Shown here piece after piece: positions 19,467-29,142 of a DNA stretch of 64,000 nucleotides. The notes under the pieces were generated by a model. The model made no database searches. It saw nothing but the letters and a program-made list of their open reading frames with translations, and was not told the origin of the DNA. Numbering within the stretch: position 1 is the stretch's first letter; every line of letters starts with the position of its first letter. The position numbers and the translations under genes are program-made. Origin of the DNA: CAYTGM01 sp964437365 (GTDB taxonomy: Bacteria; Sumerlaeota; Sumerlaeia; SLMS01); assembly GCA_964437365.1 (NCBI GenBank), contig CAYTGM010000004.1, positions 199,188 to 263,187 of the forward strand. Reading direction: 5' to 3'.

Positions 19467-21824
19467 TCAAGTTGTTATAGGTTCCATTTTCCCGCTGCTC
19501 TTCGAACCTATTGTCTCGGACATCGAATTGACCCACATCTGTGAGACTGGAGTCCAGTGAAGATTGGTATAAGCAACCTGACTGCACAGATCAGCGTATT
19601 CATCTCTCTTATTTTCGATCTCTTCAAGAAATCCAAGAATCTCTTCAAGAGTGGTCTGACTAAAGAACCCCTCATCAATTTCAGAGTGGGGCAAAACACA
19701 ACCGACCTTCTTCTCTATCGCAAGATCACTGTAATCTCCAATTTCTTCAGTCATGATAACCGGTACTCCTGCCGCCAAGTACTCTCCAAACTTGGTTGGT
19801 GATGAAACTTTATTCACGGGATCCTTCTTCCTGAGCAACAATCCTGCTGACGCCGATTGTAAATTAAATGGAACGGCGGAATGGGGAACTGATTTCATCT
19901 TGAAAGCATGCTCCGGAACATTCAGGGAAGAGAGGTGTTTTTTCACGATTGGCTGGTCAGATTCAGGGATGAGCAACGACAATCTAACTCGGGACTGAAG
20001 TGCATATAGCTGGGAGAAGAGCTTGATCATTTCTTCTCCACACTGCCAGGCGGCCATCGTACCCGCATAAGTTAGAACAAATGGATTATGGATTTCTTCA
20101 CCCCAGATAAACCCCGATCCTCTGGAACCCTTCGTTATGAAGCGCTCATTCGAGACACAGCAGGGAACAATAACATGAGATTTCCCAACAGACCCGTATT
20201 TTTCCGAATAATGCTCTCTCATCGCATTCGATACAAAAACGTTCAGGTCTACAGCTTCAAGAGTATCCTTTTCAACTCTCTCAACAGCAACTATCCGATT
20301 CTCGTGTGCCCCGCTCATCTTTTCTTCCTCGGGAGCAACGCCATGCCAATCTACTGAAACAACCGACTTCGGATTTCTCTTTTTCAAAAAAGCTACGAAT
20401 CGGCCACAGTATAGTGCCTCACCATGAACAACGTGAACCTTTCTTTCTTTAATGGCATCTTCGACCATCCTGAGTGATGATTCAAATTTAGTTTCCGTGA
20501 TATTTGCACCAAAGAAATCGTCTATTGGAACCTGATAGACATAGCAGCCTAAGCTTTCCATTACCTTCTTATGATTCCTTCTATACTCTTCATGATCTTC
20601 GCCAAACTGAGCAGAGGGCATAAGAGCGGTCAGCGTCACCTGACATCCATTACGTATGAACTGTTTAATTTCCTGTTCAATCCTTATTCGGTAACCTCCG
20701 CCTGAATTAATCGGCAAGTAGGCGACAATCATTATTCGAGGTAGAGTTTCGCCAGAGCCAAAATATACTGAACCATTTACAGAACTTTCTTTCATCTGCA
20801 AGCAATCATGAATCAGTCCTTCGAGTTTACCATGTATAGCACTTGACTGAAAATTCATCCTCGAAAACGACAAACAGTAGGCCGAGGTTTCTCGAAAATT
20901 ATCAGAATGACTTCTTTGAAAAACTCCATTGGCAATTGATTCCAACGTGGTCGACACAAACATAGGCGGGTATATCTGAGATGCTCCAACCCAATTCCGC
21001 ATAGCTGGTATACAACCCTGAGCCATCCCCTCAGCAACCGCCTGATGTGATCCTTCAGAATCGCTAAGAGAAAGTATAAAACCAATCTTACTGTACCACG
21101 CATTCATCTCCGGGTCAAAAGGATCGAACTGAATAGACCCAGGAAACTCCGAATTCAGAGCGTCAATGTGTCTATAGATATTTCTATACCATTCCATTTC
21201 AGTCACCCTGGACTGCATCCATGGAAACTCTTCGGGCCCCTTACCCTTAATCCTTAAGGTAAATCTGCTATCTCTTGATTTCAATAGCATTATCAAGGCC
21301 ACAGCGAGATCTATGCGCTTCAAGCTTGGAACAAGACCAACAAAGCCAAGGGTGAAACGCCTGTCCTCTTCTTCAATATAATCATCATTCTCATGGATAT
21401 TCACAGCATTATAAACGAGACAAGCCTTACTCTTTAGCTGTGGGAACTCATTGATCATCCATTCATAGAGGTGATCTGTAATGAGCACAAGGCGGTCAAC
21501 CTTCTCCCAGTCGATCTCCCATATAAATGAAATTCGGTCTCGGGCCCTCACTTCCTGTGCATGCAGTCTGATGATCAATACTTGGCCTGGCTTCTTGTGT
21601 TGAGAGAACCAGACAGCATTCCCTAGAGCCCATTCACAAAAAATAACGTCTGCCCATTCAAGCCATTTTCTGGCCTCAGAAATAGAATCCAGGTGATGAC
21701 CGCTGTGATTCAATACATGGACATCGAAACTTTCACTTCCTTCCATGTGGTCTATAAAAGACCGAAGAAACTTTAAATCATGGCCGCATATCAGTAATTT
21801 TACTTTTTCGTTTTTAAAGAGCAT
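19467..21824 (-). CDS. Tandem glycosyltransferase (two GT-B/GT4-like domains)
   Basis: 785 residues containing two GT-B-like units. The first (about 1-345) has LGFVGLVPSLKRIDLAVAL and VAEGMAQGCIPAMRNW. The second (about 365-775) has PRIMIVAYLPINSGGGYRIR, FVLTYAGTMAAWQCGEEMI and FGEYLAAGVPVIMTEEIGD. There is no membrane segment, so it is cytoplasmic. Its gene lies between the coiled-coil fusion (15 nt upstream) and the exporter (49 nt downstream), so it probably builds the exported chain, possibly alternating two linkages. Donors and linkages cannot be inferred. Confidence 0.85.
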   Translation of the reverse strand: MLFKNEKVKLLICGHDLKFLRSFIDHMEGSESFDVHVLNHSGHHLDSISEARKWLEWADVIFCEWALGNAVWFSQHKKPGQVLIIRLHAQEVRARDRISFIWEIDWEKVDRLVLITDHLYEWMINEFPQLKSKACLVYNAVNIHENDDYIEEEDRRFTLGFVGLVPSLKRIDLAVALIMLLKSRDSRFTLRIKGKGPEEFPWMQSRVTEMEWYRNIYRHIDALNSEFPGSIQFDPFDPEMNAWYSKIGFILSLSDSEGSHQAVAEGMAQGCIPAMRNWVGASQIYPPMFVSTTLESIANGVFQRSHSDNFRETSAYCLSFSRMNFQSSAIHGKLEGLIHDCLQMKESSVNGSVYFGSGETLPRIMIVAYLPINSGGGYRIRIEQEIKQFIRNGCQVTLTALMPSAQFGEDHEEYRRNHKKVMESLGCYVYQVPIDDFFGANITETKFESSLRMVEDAIKERKVHVVHGEALYCGRFVAFLKKRNPKSVVSVDWHGVAPEEEKMSGAHENRIVAVERVEKDTLEAVDLNVFVSNAMREHYSEKYGSVGKSHVIVPCCVSNERFITKGSRGSGFIWGEEIHNPFVLTYAGTMAAWQCGEEMIKLFSQLYALQSRVRLSLLIPESDQPIVKKHLSSLNVPEHAFKMKSVPHSAVPFNLQSASAGLLLRKKDPVNKVSSPTKFGEYLAAGVPVIMTEEIGDYSDLAIEKKVGCVLPHSEIDEGFFSQTTLEEILGFLEEIENKRDEYADLCSQVAYTNLHWTPVSQMWVNSMSETIGSKSSGKMEPITT

Positions 21825-21839
21825 ATTAGTCTTAATCTA

Positions 21840-24800
21840 TTAAACATTAAATTTATCTTCTTCACTTATACGGAACAAATTGGGAGAAAAGTTAAAAAGG
21901 AATCGCTGCCTGGCTGGTCGCTCAAGAAGGTCCAAATTGCGACTTAGTTCATGAAGTAATTCTTCGCAGAGTTGTGATGAATGACAAACGATTGATCCAT
22001 TCAACACATTCTTAACAATTTCTCCCACCTGTTGCAAGGTCGGGCTCTGATCTATCTGGAGAACCCCACGCCCATCGACACTCCCGTTAATTCCTGTTAC
22101 GTCCCTGGTAGTCCCCTCCAATTGCAGAAATGCCCGACTATCTTCCAAGTATGAGGGGCCATAGAAACAGGAAGAAAGGCAAAGTGCAACATTGGAGGAT
22201 GGATATCTATTCTTTACATATGAGATGATATTACCCACCGGGAGTTCACTAACAGGGATTCCTGTGTTCTTCAATGATTCAATGCTGGATGCGCTAGTTG
22301 TGGCGCCTTCGCGAACGATAATTATTTCATCAGGCCTGACTGATTGGTTCAAGATCGAATCTCCAAAGGCTGAAAGACCTTCAATTTCATCTATACGTAA
22401 TACGACTATGATTGGAGGTACAGTATTACCTTTGCTTCCTAAACCTATTGAATCGCATATGTTATTAAACCTATCCTTGTAGGTATGTTTACGCATGACA
22501 TCCCTAACACCAAGACAAGAATGCTTACTCCATTGAGTTTCTGTCTTTGTGAGTTCGTCAATTGCCTTGAGCACATCATCCTCTGATTCAACTAATGGCA
22601 CCAGTTTTCCAAAAATCTTTTCAATTCCCAGTGAAGGGGTGGAAATGACTGGGGTGCCGCAAGCAAGCAACTCAAAGACTCTTCGTGAAAACATCGTCGG
22701 AGAATCATATACTGAATTGACATTTAAGAAGAGACAGTATCTCCGGTATGCATCAAGCATCTCTTCATAGTTCAATTTACCCCTTATATGCCCTCGTAGA
22801 TCTTCCGGAAACAAATAACGATTTCTTTGTTCTCCCTGCAAATCGTTCATTCGATCAAAGATGTCCAACCCGTATCTTGTGGAAGCCCGCAGCATTACAT
22901 CCATCCACCTTCTGCGCTCTTCATATGTATCCGCATAATAAGTCCCAGCAAAACACGCTTTCTTCATGCGTTCTTTATTTCGAATCGGGTTGTGGATTGC
23001 TGGCTGTGCGGCAAAAGGAAGGGCTCCGATAAACTTAGCCCCAGGGCACTTCTCCTGATAGTTCGGTATACAGTTGGCATCGGACGTGAATATATAGTCG
23101 AACTCCTTCGCCCTCTCTACAAATCGATCAAAATTGGGCGGATCTTCTTTATTCCAGAAGACGGTCGGTATATCCAGCTTCTTACACCAGTTGATCACAT
23201 CTGAGAGTTCATTTCCGGGTGGCGCGTTATATTTCGCGACTCGATACAGCCAGGCATCATCATTACCATGCCATGCAGACTCGACGAAGAGCATATCAAT
23301 ATTTTGCTCTTTGAACGACTCGATCCAGTTTTCGGGTCTGATCGGAATGAGATTACATTCCGGGTCGAAGCAGGCATGCGTAAATTCGTCCAGGATAGAC
23401 GCAACATTGAGTTTCTTCTCGGCCTTTGGCGGTGGCGCTTCGAATGGTAGAGGTCGGATATGCTCGTTCGGTTCTGGTAGTTCTATCGAAGCATGTTTCT
23501 CTTCACCCTCTGATGCTGATATCTGTGCGGAAGCAGGTATGCTTTTTTCTGGCAACCTGTTTTGATCAGCTACGAGTGGAGCAGGAGAAGCAACCGTACT
23601 CACACTTGGTATTGTTGGTGTCCCCGCATGGTCAGTGGGCTCTTTATCCTCGTTACTTTCTGCGGTAATGCTGCCCTGTTGCTCTGATTTGTTTCCAGAT
23701 CGAATTGCTCGAACCATATTTCCAGGGAAGCGGATCGTGTTCATACCCGGCCTGAAGATCGCATTGAGCAGACCGTGACCAAACTGATACCCAACTGAGT
23801 TCTTTATCTTAAGATAATTAGCGTTCTTCCTCTGATTTTCCGAATACAGTCTCTGTACTTCGGAGTCGGCCGCCTTGACTTGCTCGGAGAGTGATTTACA
23901 CCGGTGTTCAAGAGCCGTTGCCAGTCCGTGCATTTCTTTAAACTTCGCATTCAGTTGATCAATATATACATTTTTCTCATCGATTTCCGACACGAGCTCC
24001 TTGATGTAAGTTTCCTTCTCACTTATTTGAAAGGAATGAAGTGATTTCTCGTTTTCCAAGGAACTTAAAATTCTTTCTTTTTCATCGAAAGCAACAGCTC
24101 TTTCTCTCTCGAGAACCTTCAACTGGGCATTTGCCTCTTCTAAAGACTGATAGATCTGGTTGTGTTCCTTCTGAAGCCAGTCGAATTCGTCTTGAAGATT
24201 TTCGAAAGATCTCACCTGCTCGATAAGCTTTGACTGTGTTTCTTCAAATGACCTTTCTGCCTGCTTTCGGAGAGCTGCCTCTTCAAAAGCACGAGTCTTC
24301 TCGATGTCTCTCTCTTTGTCAGCTTCTATCTGTCTTTTCCGGGTCTCTTGTTCCTTCTCTTTAAGTTGCTCAAACTCTTTTTCAAGTACCTTGCGTGCAA
24401 CTGTTTCTTCGTTCAATTTTGGCTGGATCCGAGCAATCTCTTTTTCCAGTTCATTTGACTTTTGAATGAGATCTTCTATACGCTGCTGAAGATAATCACT
24501 CTCCTTGATCACTTCAGTGAGATTCCTTGATAAGGATTCGCTCTTTTCCTGACTTGCCTTGAGCTTTGTCTCCAGCTTGACAATTCGCTCCTGCCTTTCT
24601 GAGAGCACCTTTTCGAGTCGTTGCTTCTCTGATTCCAAAGCTTTAAGTTGATCACGGTCTTGCTCGATCACTTCGAGTGATTTTGATCTATGCTCAAGCT
24701 CTCCTCTGAGCAGCTCACACTCTTTTTCCGCCTTATCACGATCAACTTTAGTTTGGTCGAGCTTTTTCTCCAGCTGAGATACCTGCTGAGTTGAAGAGTG

Positions 24801-25556
24801 AATCGAACGACTTAAATCCTGTTGCTTCTGCAGATAAAAGTCTTCCATCCTCAACATTGCCTGATCTGTCTTGATCACCAATTCCAAGAGTACATCAGAG
24901 GTTAACTGAGACCCATTTTTCTTCCCATGGCTTTCAAAGGTAGAAACAGCGCGTACATACTTCCCTTGCGCGTCAATATCTTCAACAGTCAACCGTTCGC
25001 TTAGTAACTTATAGACACTTAAAATCGTATGTGTTGATTTATGGTCGATGTCTCGATGAATGCCAAAAGGGACAGTTACCACAACTCTCCCGCCAGGTTT
25101 CAAAAAGCTTAATGCCCGATTTAACAAGACAGATGGCTCAGAAAAATGCTCCAACACCTCCGTGAGAATGATCGTATCAAATTCTTTCTCGAAATCTTGA
25201 GCAAAAATATCGGCGCAAAAAAACTGACATCTTTCTTTCGTGTTGGGGAATTCATTTTCCTGGTATTCTTTAGCAAATTGGATCGCCTGTGGATCAACAT
25301 CTACTCCAGTAACGTGGTACCCTTCACGAGCCAGTAAAATAGGAACGATGCCCTGGCTACATCCAATATCAAGAACCGTTTGCCCTTTCGCCTTAGAGCA
25401 TACCCAATGGATTCTATCACGTGTAATTTCCTGCAACCGCGCGTCCCAGATTTCGCGGTTATAGAGTTCCATGATACGATCATGATTCATTTTGAAGGCT
25501 TCTGCTTTCAAGCCGGGCATTTTCAAAACCTCATTCCGAAAAACACCTGACTTCAT
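21840..25556 (-). CDS. Methyltransferase / long coiled coil / CgeB-like glycosyltransferase fusion
   Basis: 1238 residues in four parts. An N-terminal class I SAM methyltransferase carries VLDIGCSQG (61-69) and ILTEVLEHFSEPS. A Glu/Lys/Gln-rich coiled coil spans about 230-580, and a Pro/Ser/Ala linker about 640-715. A CgeB/GT-B-like glycosyltransferase (about 720-1060) has ILDEFTHACF, LFVESAWHGNDDAWLY and FELLACGTPVISTPSLGIEK. A degenerate GT-A-like tail (about 1075-1190) follows. It is first in the exporter operon. The methyltransferase-plus-coil layout recalls WbdD, which caps and measures O-polysaccharide chains, but I see no kinase domain. The chain-length role is inference. Confidence 0.85.
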   Translation of the reverse strand: MKSGVFRNEVLKMPGLKAEAFKMNHDRIMELYNREIWDARLQEITRDRIHWVCSKAKGQTVLDIGCSQGIVPILLAREGYHVTGVDVDPQAIQFAKEYQENEFPNTKERCQFFCADIFAQDFEKEFDTIILTEVLEHFSEPSVLLNRALSFLKPGGRVVVTVPFGIHRDIDHKSTHTILSVYKLLSERLTVEDIDAQGKYVRAVSTFESHGKKNGSQLTSDVLLELVIKTDQAMLRMEDFYLQKQQDLSRSIHSSTQQVSQLEKKLDQTKVDRDKAEKECELLRGELEHRSKSLEVIEQDRDQLKALESEKQRLEKVLSERQERIVKLETKLKASQEKSESLSRNLTEVIKESDYLQQRIEDLIQKSNELEKEIARIQPKLNEETVARKVLEKEFEQLKEKEQETRKRQIEADKERDIEKTRAFEEAALRKQAERSFEETQSKLIEQVRSFENLQDEFDWLQKEHNQIYQSLEEANAQLKVLERERAVAFDEKERILSSLENEKSLHSFQISEKETYIKELVSEIDEKNVYIDQLNAKFKEMHGLATALEHRCKSLSEQVKAADSEVQRLYSENQRKNANYLKIKNSVGYQFGHGLLNAIFRPGMNTIRFPGNMVRAIRSGNKSEQQGSITAESNEDKEPTDHAGTPTIPSVSTVASPAPLVADQNRLPEKSIPASAQISASEGEEKHASIELPEPNEHIRPLPFEAPPPKAEKKLNVASILDEFTHACFDPECNLIPIRPENWIESFKEQNIDMLFVESAWHGNDDAWLYRVAKYNAPPGNELSDVINWCKKLDIPTVFWNKEDPPNFDRFVERAKEFDYIFTSDANCIPNYQEKCPGAKFIGALPFAAQPAIHNPIRNKERMKKACFAGTYYADTYEERRRWMDVMLRASTRYGLDIFDRMNDLQGEQRNRYLFPEDLRGHIRGKLNYEEMLDAYRRYCLFLNVNSVYDSPTMFSRRVFELLACGTPVISTPSLGIEKIFGKLVPLVESEDDVLKAIDELTKTETQWSKHSCLGVRDVMRKHTYKDRFNNICDSIGLGSKGNTVPPIIVVLRIDEIEGLSAFGDSILNQSVRPDEIIIVREGATTSASSIESLKNTGIPVSELPVGNIISYVKNRYPSSNVALCLSSCFYGPSYLEDSRAFLQLEGTTRDVTGINGSVDGRGVLQIDQSPTLQQVGEIVKNVLNGSIVCHSSQLCEELLHELSRNLDLLERPARQRFLFNFSPNLFRISEEDKFNV

Positions 25557-25890
25557 AGTAGTTAATATGAAGCCAAAGCATCGGTTATAGCTGTGTCAAC
25601 AAGGAGAAACAGCTTTATCTCAGGCAAAATCAAACAAACGTTGTTTCATCCTGAAACACACTACGCTCAACGTGCGATTCATGGTCTGAAGGGTGATTTC
25701 ACCTAAGTAAGAGTTACCTAATTAGGGGAAACCCTGACCTCAAGGCAAATTCACGACTTTGTTTCAGTCTACAACTTATATTGAGGCCATCCAAACACGG
25801 TTTTCTGTAGGGACTTCTTCAAGCTTGTCACACCCCGCAGCTCCAAGAAAAGCTCTTAATAGCCGATCTTAATAATTAGAATCTTCTCAA
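25557..25890. promoter_or_regulatory. Divergent promoter region between exporter operon and GT2 gene
   Basis: 334 bases without a gene, read outward on both sides. It contains ACCTAAGTA at 25701-25709 (a near copy of the motif at 1090), a perfect palindrome CCTAATTAGG at 25717-25726, and the adjacent dyad AGGG-GAAA-CCCT at 25724-25735. This dense dyad symmetry suggests a regulator-binding site, but no -35/-10 pair stands out. Confidence 0.35.
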
Positions 25891-27042
25891 ATGCCCCTCC
25901 TCCTTTTCCTCATCCTTTACGCGTATCTCGGTTACCCATTACTCCTGTGGGGACTTACCAGAGTTTCATCTCGAAAGAAATCTCTCCCTCAGGATCTTAG
26001 GACTCCCCTCCCCTCCCTCACACTCCTCATTGCCGCCTACAATGAAGAATCGGTCATCCAGGAAAAGATCGAGAACGCTCTCGCACTCGACTGGCCAGAG
26101 CATCTCTACGAGATCGTCGTCGTATCTGACGGATCTACCGACCGCACAAACTCCATCGTACGCTCTTTCAACGATCCCCGAGTGAAACTTCTCGCCCTGA
26201 AGAAAAATGCCGGGAAGCTCAATGCCCTCAACAAAGCTATCCCCCACTGCCATGGCGAGCTGATCGCTCTCTCCGATTCAAACTCTCTCTATGATGTGAA
26301 TGCTCTCAAGAACATGGCTTCACGGCTCAACGATCCCAAGGTCGGGGCCGTGTGTGGAGAGCTGCGCTATCAAATCGAGGACTCAAACCAGGCTGGCCAG
26401 CAGGAGGGACTCTACTGGCGCTACGAGAAAAAGATCAAGTCGATGGAAAGCCAATTGAACACTCTGATCGGGGCTAATGGCTCTATCTATATGATCCGCA
26501 AAGAGGACTACCCCTTCCCTCAAAGAGACCTCATGGACGATCTTTCTGTTCCTCTTCTGATCTTTCTGAAGACAAGCAAGAAAACGGTCTACGAGCCTGC
26601 CGCTGTGGCGCGGGAAAAACCGGGGGAGAATTTCGAAGAGGAGTATCAACGCAAAGTTCGCATCATTACCCGTGGCATCTATACGCTGATGTCGTTATCC
26701 CCCAAATGGATTATTCAACCGACAATCGCCTTCCAAATCCTCTCCCACAAGTTTTGTCGCTGGTTTGTTCCCATCTTCGCGATTCTACTGGCTATTACCT
26801 CAACGATCGCAACTCTTGAAAGTCCAACATTCACAAACCCAGCCCTATGGCTCTTTCTTGCTCAGGCTGTGTTCTATGCTCTTCTTTCCCTCGTGATCAT
26901 GATTCCCCGTCTGAAAGACTCTTCGAAAATTCTTTCGATCGTCTACTACCTCTACATCATCAATAAGGCAAGCCTTCAAGGCATCTTGAATTATATGCTG
27001 GGAAAGAATATAACACGCTGGAAAACAATCCGCGAGAAGTAA
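25891..27042 (+). CDS. GT2-family membrane glycosyltransferase (cellulose-synthase-like fold)
   Basis: 383 residues with one N-terminal membrane helix, a GT-A catalytic domain and about three C-terminal helices. Visible motifs are LIAAYNEES, DGSTDRT (D80), LSDSNSLYD as the metal-binding DxD equivalent, DLMDDLSVP as the base region, and QRKVR in place of QxxRW. This is the plan of inner-membrane processive or polyprenyl-linked GT2 enzymes in EPS loci. It is convergent with the ligase-like gene, only 6 nt away. Confidence 0.87.
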   Translation: MPLLLFLILYAYLGYPLLLWGLTRVSSRKKSLPQDLRTPLPSLTLLIAAYNEESVIQEKIENALALDWPEHLYEIVVVSDGSTDRTNSIVRSFNDPRVKLLALKKNAGKLNALNKAIPHCHGELIALSDSNSLYDVNALKNMASRLNDPKVGAVCGELRYQIEDSNQAGQQEGLYWRYEKKIKSMESQLNTLIGANGSIYMIRKEDYPFPQRDLMDDLSVPLLIFLKTSKKTVYEPAAVAREKPGENFEEEYQRKVRIITRGIYTLMSLSPKWIIQPTIAFQILSHKFCRWFVPIFAILLAITSTIATLESPTFTNPALWLFLAQAVFYALLSLVIMIPRLKDSSKILSIVYYLYIINKASLQGILNYMLGKNITRWKTIREK

Positions 27043-27048
27043 CTGCGG

Positions 27049-29142
27049 TTACCGACCTGCGAAGCTTTCCTGAAGATAGTCTCTTCTGGCCTCTATCTGA
27101 TTTTTCTGTGCAAGCCTGAGAGGCTCAACCTGTGCCAGCCTGAGAGCGACTGTATAGCTCTTCACAGCAAGGTCTGGTCGACCTTCAATCTCTTCCAGTC
27201 TACCTTTAAGATAGTAGGTGTCGGGATTTTCATACCCAATCTTCTGCAATTGACTGATGAGTGCTCTTGCCCCCTGGATGTTTTCAGATTGTACGTATAT
27301 CAGGGCAAGGTACTCCATGGCGCGGGTATTTTCCGGGTCGAGGACAAGTGCTCGGAGAAGACTTTGCTCCGCTGCACCTGAATCATCTACTTTAGCCTCG
27401 ATGGAAGCCAATTGGTAGTAACCGATCGAGCCAATATTGAAGACTTTTGAAAGCCTGCGAAGGTACTCTGCAGCCTCCTCAAGACGATCATTCTTAACAT
27501 AGAAGTCTGAAACCATATAGGGCGGCGGCATGACAAGATAGGGTGTATAGAAAATAGATTGCTGCAGAGCCTCTACCCTGAGCGGATTGTCATCGAGCAA
27601 CTCGCGATTAGCAAAAAACATCACGCGTGTTCTGATGGCAGAGATCTTACTGTAAGCAAGGTAGCTGAATAAGAGAGCAAACACAAGGAGAAGGGCACAT
27701 GTGACCATAGTTAAAGTGGAGAGGGATCGACGAGAAGAAACCTCCCAGCCTGATTGAATTTTGCTAAGGGCCCTGTCCTCTGAAACAAGTTGAACCAGAA
27801 ACCCTAAGACAAAGTAGAAGACAGCCGTGCTGACTGGTAGAAAGAGTGGAAAACCCCAGAACCCATCAACTGTCGTGGTCACGAGCGCTGCTGCAAAGAA
27901 TGGAAGGGATGCAGCCCTTCGACCAAGAGAGAGTGGCAGTTGCCCCCTGTATAGAATGGTAAGAACTCCAACGATGGGAGAAATGAGCAAGACGGAGAAG
28001 GCAAATGCACCAGCAATGCCTCGTTCTATCAGAATCTGCAAAAGTTCATTATGACTATGGTCCCAGATTTTTCCATCTCCGTAAACAACAACGTTTCTAT
28101 ACAGATAAGAATGATCCTGCTGGAAAAACTGAAACTGATAGTCGTTATATTCAGTAAAGAACATTCCTGGGCCAATGCCAAGAAAAGGGTGATCCAAAAA
28201 CATCTGCTGACCAATCATCCACTGAAAGGCACGAGTTCGGAGCGTATTCGCCTTCCAGACTCCTCGTAAGGTCTCAAGTGAATCACCTCCGATCGCGAGG
28301 AGCAGTGAGAGAGTGACAACCGCTGCGAGACCGACAATAAGGAAGAGCAGGAAGCCCTTCTTACCAAACTGAAAAAAGAGATAGAGTACTAATGCCACGG
28401 CACAGCCGATGAAAGTACCACCCGTCGCAGCCCTCGCACCGGAAATAATGACGGCTGAAATAAGGTAGATCGAAACAAGGATGAAGGCAGATCGTAGAAA
28501 AATATTCTTTGTATAGAACCCTATACCCAGCGTTACGAGAACAACAGGAGCAAGAAAGGAACTGACATAGTTGGGGTTCCCCATTGTCGAGAGGAAAACC
28601 TCTTTGCCGCGTCTTTCCATTTCTCCATAGGCGATCAGTTCTATCCCATACACTTGCAATAGACCAATCAATGCGACCCCTGCTGCCGCGAGTGAAACCC
28701 CGGCGAGAAGAAAATAGGCTGTCTTCACAGGAACTACTCTTGCCAGCAAATAAACAAGAGCCCCTACATACATGATGTTATCTGTAAGAAAGGAATGTGG
28801 AGGTACACTTGATATATAGGAGGAAATAACAGAAATACCCACAAATGCAAACAGAGCGATGTCAGCGATGGTCACTCTAAAGCCCTGCCACTTTCCAGAC
28901 ATCAGCATTCCCGCAGCAACCAGAGCGAAACAGAGTGGTGTATAGATCTGAAAAATCAGAGTTTGAGTGGTCCGTGGGTCCAGCAACATGTCAAACCCAA
29001 GAAAAGGCAGAATGCAAAGCCCAACCCCGAAAAGGATACATCCTGCATGAAACAGGATCGAACCTGAGCGCAGAACGGTATTGCCTGCTGCCACTGGCTG
29101 TTCTTTCTGATCAGTCAAACCAGAAGCCTCCCAGATAGACAT
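27049..29142 (-). CDS. O-antigen ligase/Wzy-family membrane protein with C-terminal TPR domain
   Basis: 697 residues with about a dozen membrane helices. The Wzy_C-type periplasmic loop contains QMFLDHPFLGIGPGMFFTEY and WDHSHNELLQILIERGIAG (the conserved HNELL). The last about 160 residues form TPR-like repeats (EEAAEYLRRL, AEQSLLRALVLDPENTRAME, LKGRLEEIEGRPDLAVKSYT). Such proteins join or polymerise lipid-linked oligosaccharides, or glycosylate proteins, in the periplasm. The start codon lies 32 nt inside the 3' end of the upstream gene, so the two are coupled. Confidence 0.88.
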   Translation of the reverse strand: MSIWEASGLTDQKEQPVAAGNTVLRSGSILFHAGCILFGVGLCILPFLGFDMLLDPRTTQTLIFQIYTPLCFALVAAGMLMSGKWQGFRVTIADIALFAFVGISVISSYISSVPPHSFLTDNIMYVGALVYLLARVVPVKTAYFLLAGVSLAAAGVALIGLLQVYGIELIAYGEMERRGKEVFLSTMGNPNYVSSFLAPVVLVTLGIGFYTKNIFLRSAFILVSIYLISAVIISGARAATGGTFIGCAVALVLYLFFQFGKKGFLLFLIVGLAAVVTLSLLLAIGGDSLETLRGVWKANTLRTRAFQWMIGQQMFLDHPFLGIGPGMFFTEYNDYQFQFFQQDHSYLYRNVVVYGDGKIWDHSHNELLQILIERGIAGAFAFSVLLISPIVGVLTILYRGQLPLSLGRRAASLPFFAAALVTTTVDGFWGFPLFLPVSTAVFYFVLGFLVQLVSEDRALSKIQSGWEVSSRRSLSTLTMVTCALLLVFALLFSYLAYSKISAIRTRVMFFANRELLDDNPLRVEALQQSIFYTPYLVMPPPYMVSDFYVKNDRLEEAAEYLRRLSKVFNIGSIGYYQLASIEAKVDDSGAAEQSLLRALVLDPENTRAMEYLALIYVQSENIQGARALISQLQKIGYENPDTYYLKGRLEEIEGRPDLAVKSYTVALRLAQVEPLRLAQKNQIEARRDYLQESFAGR

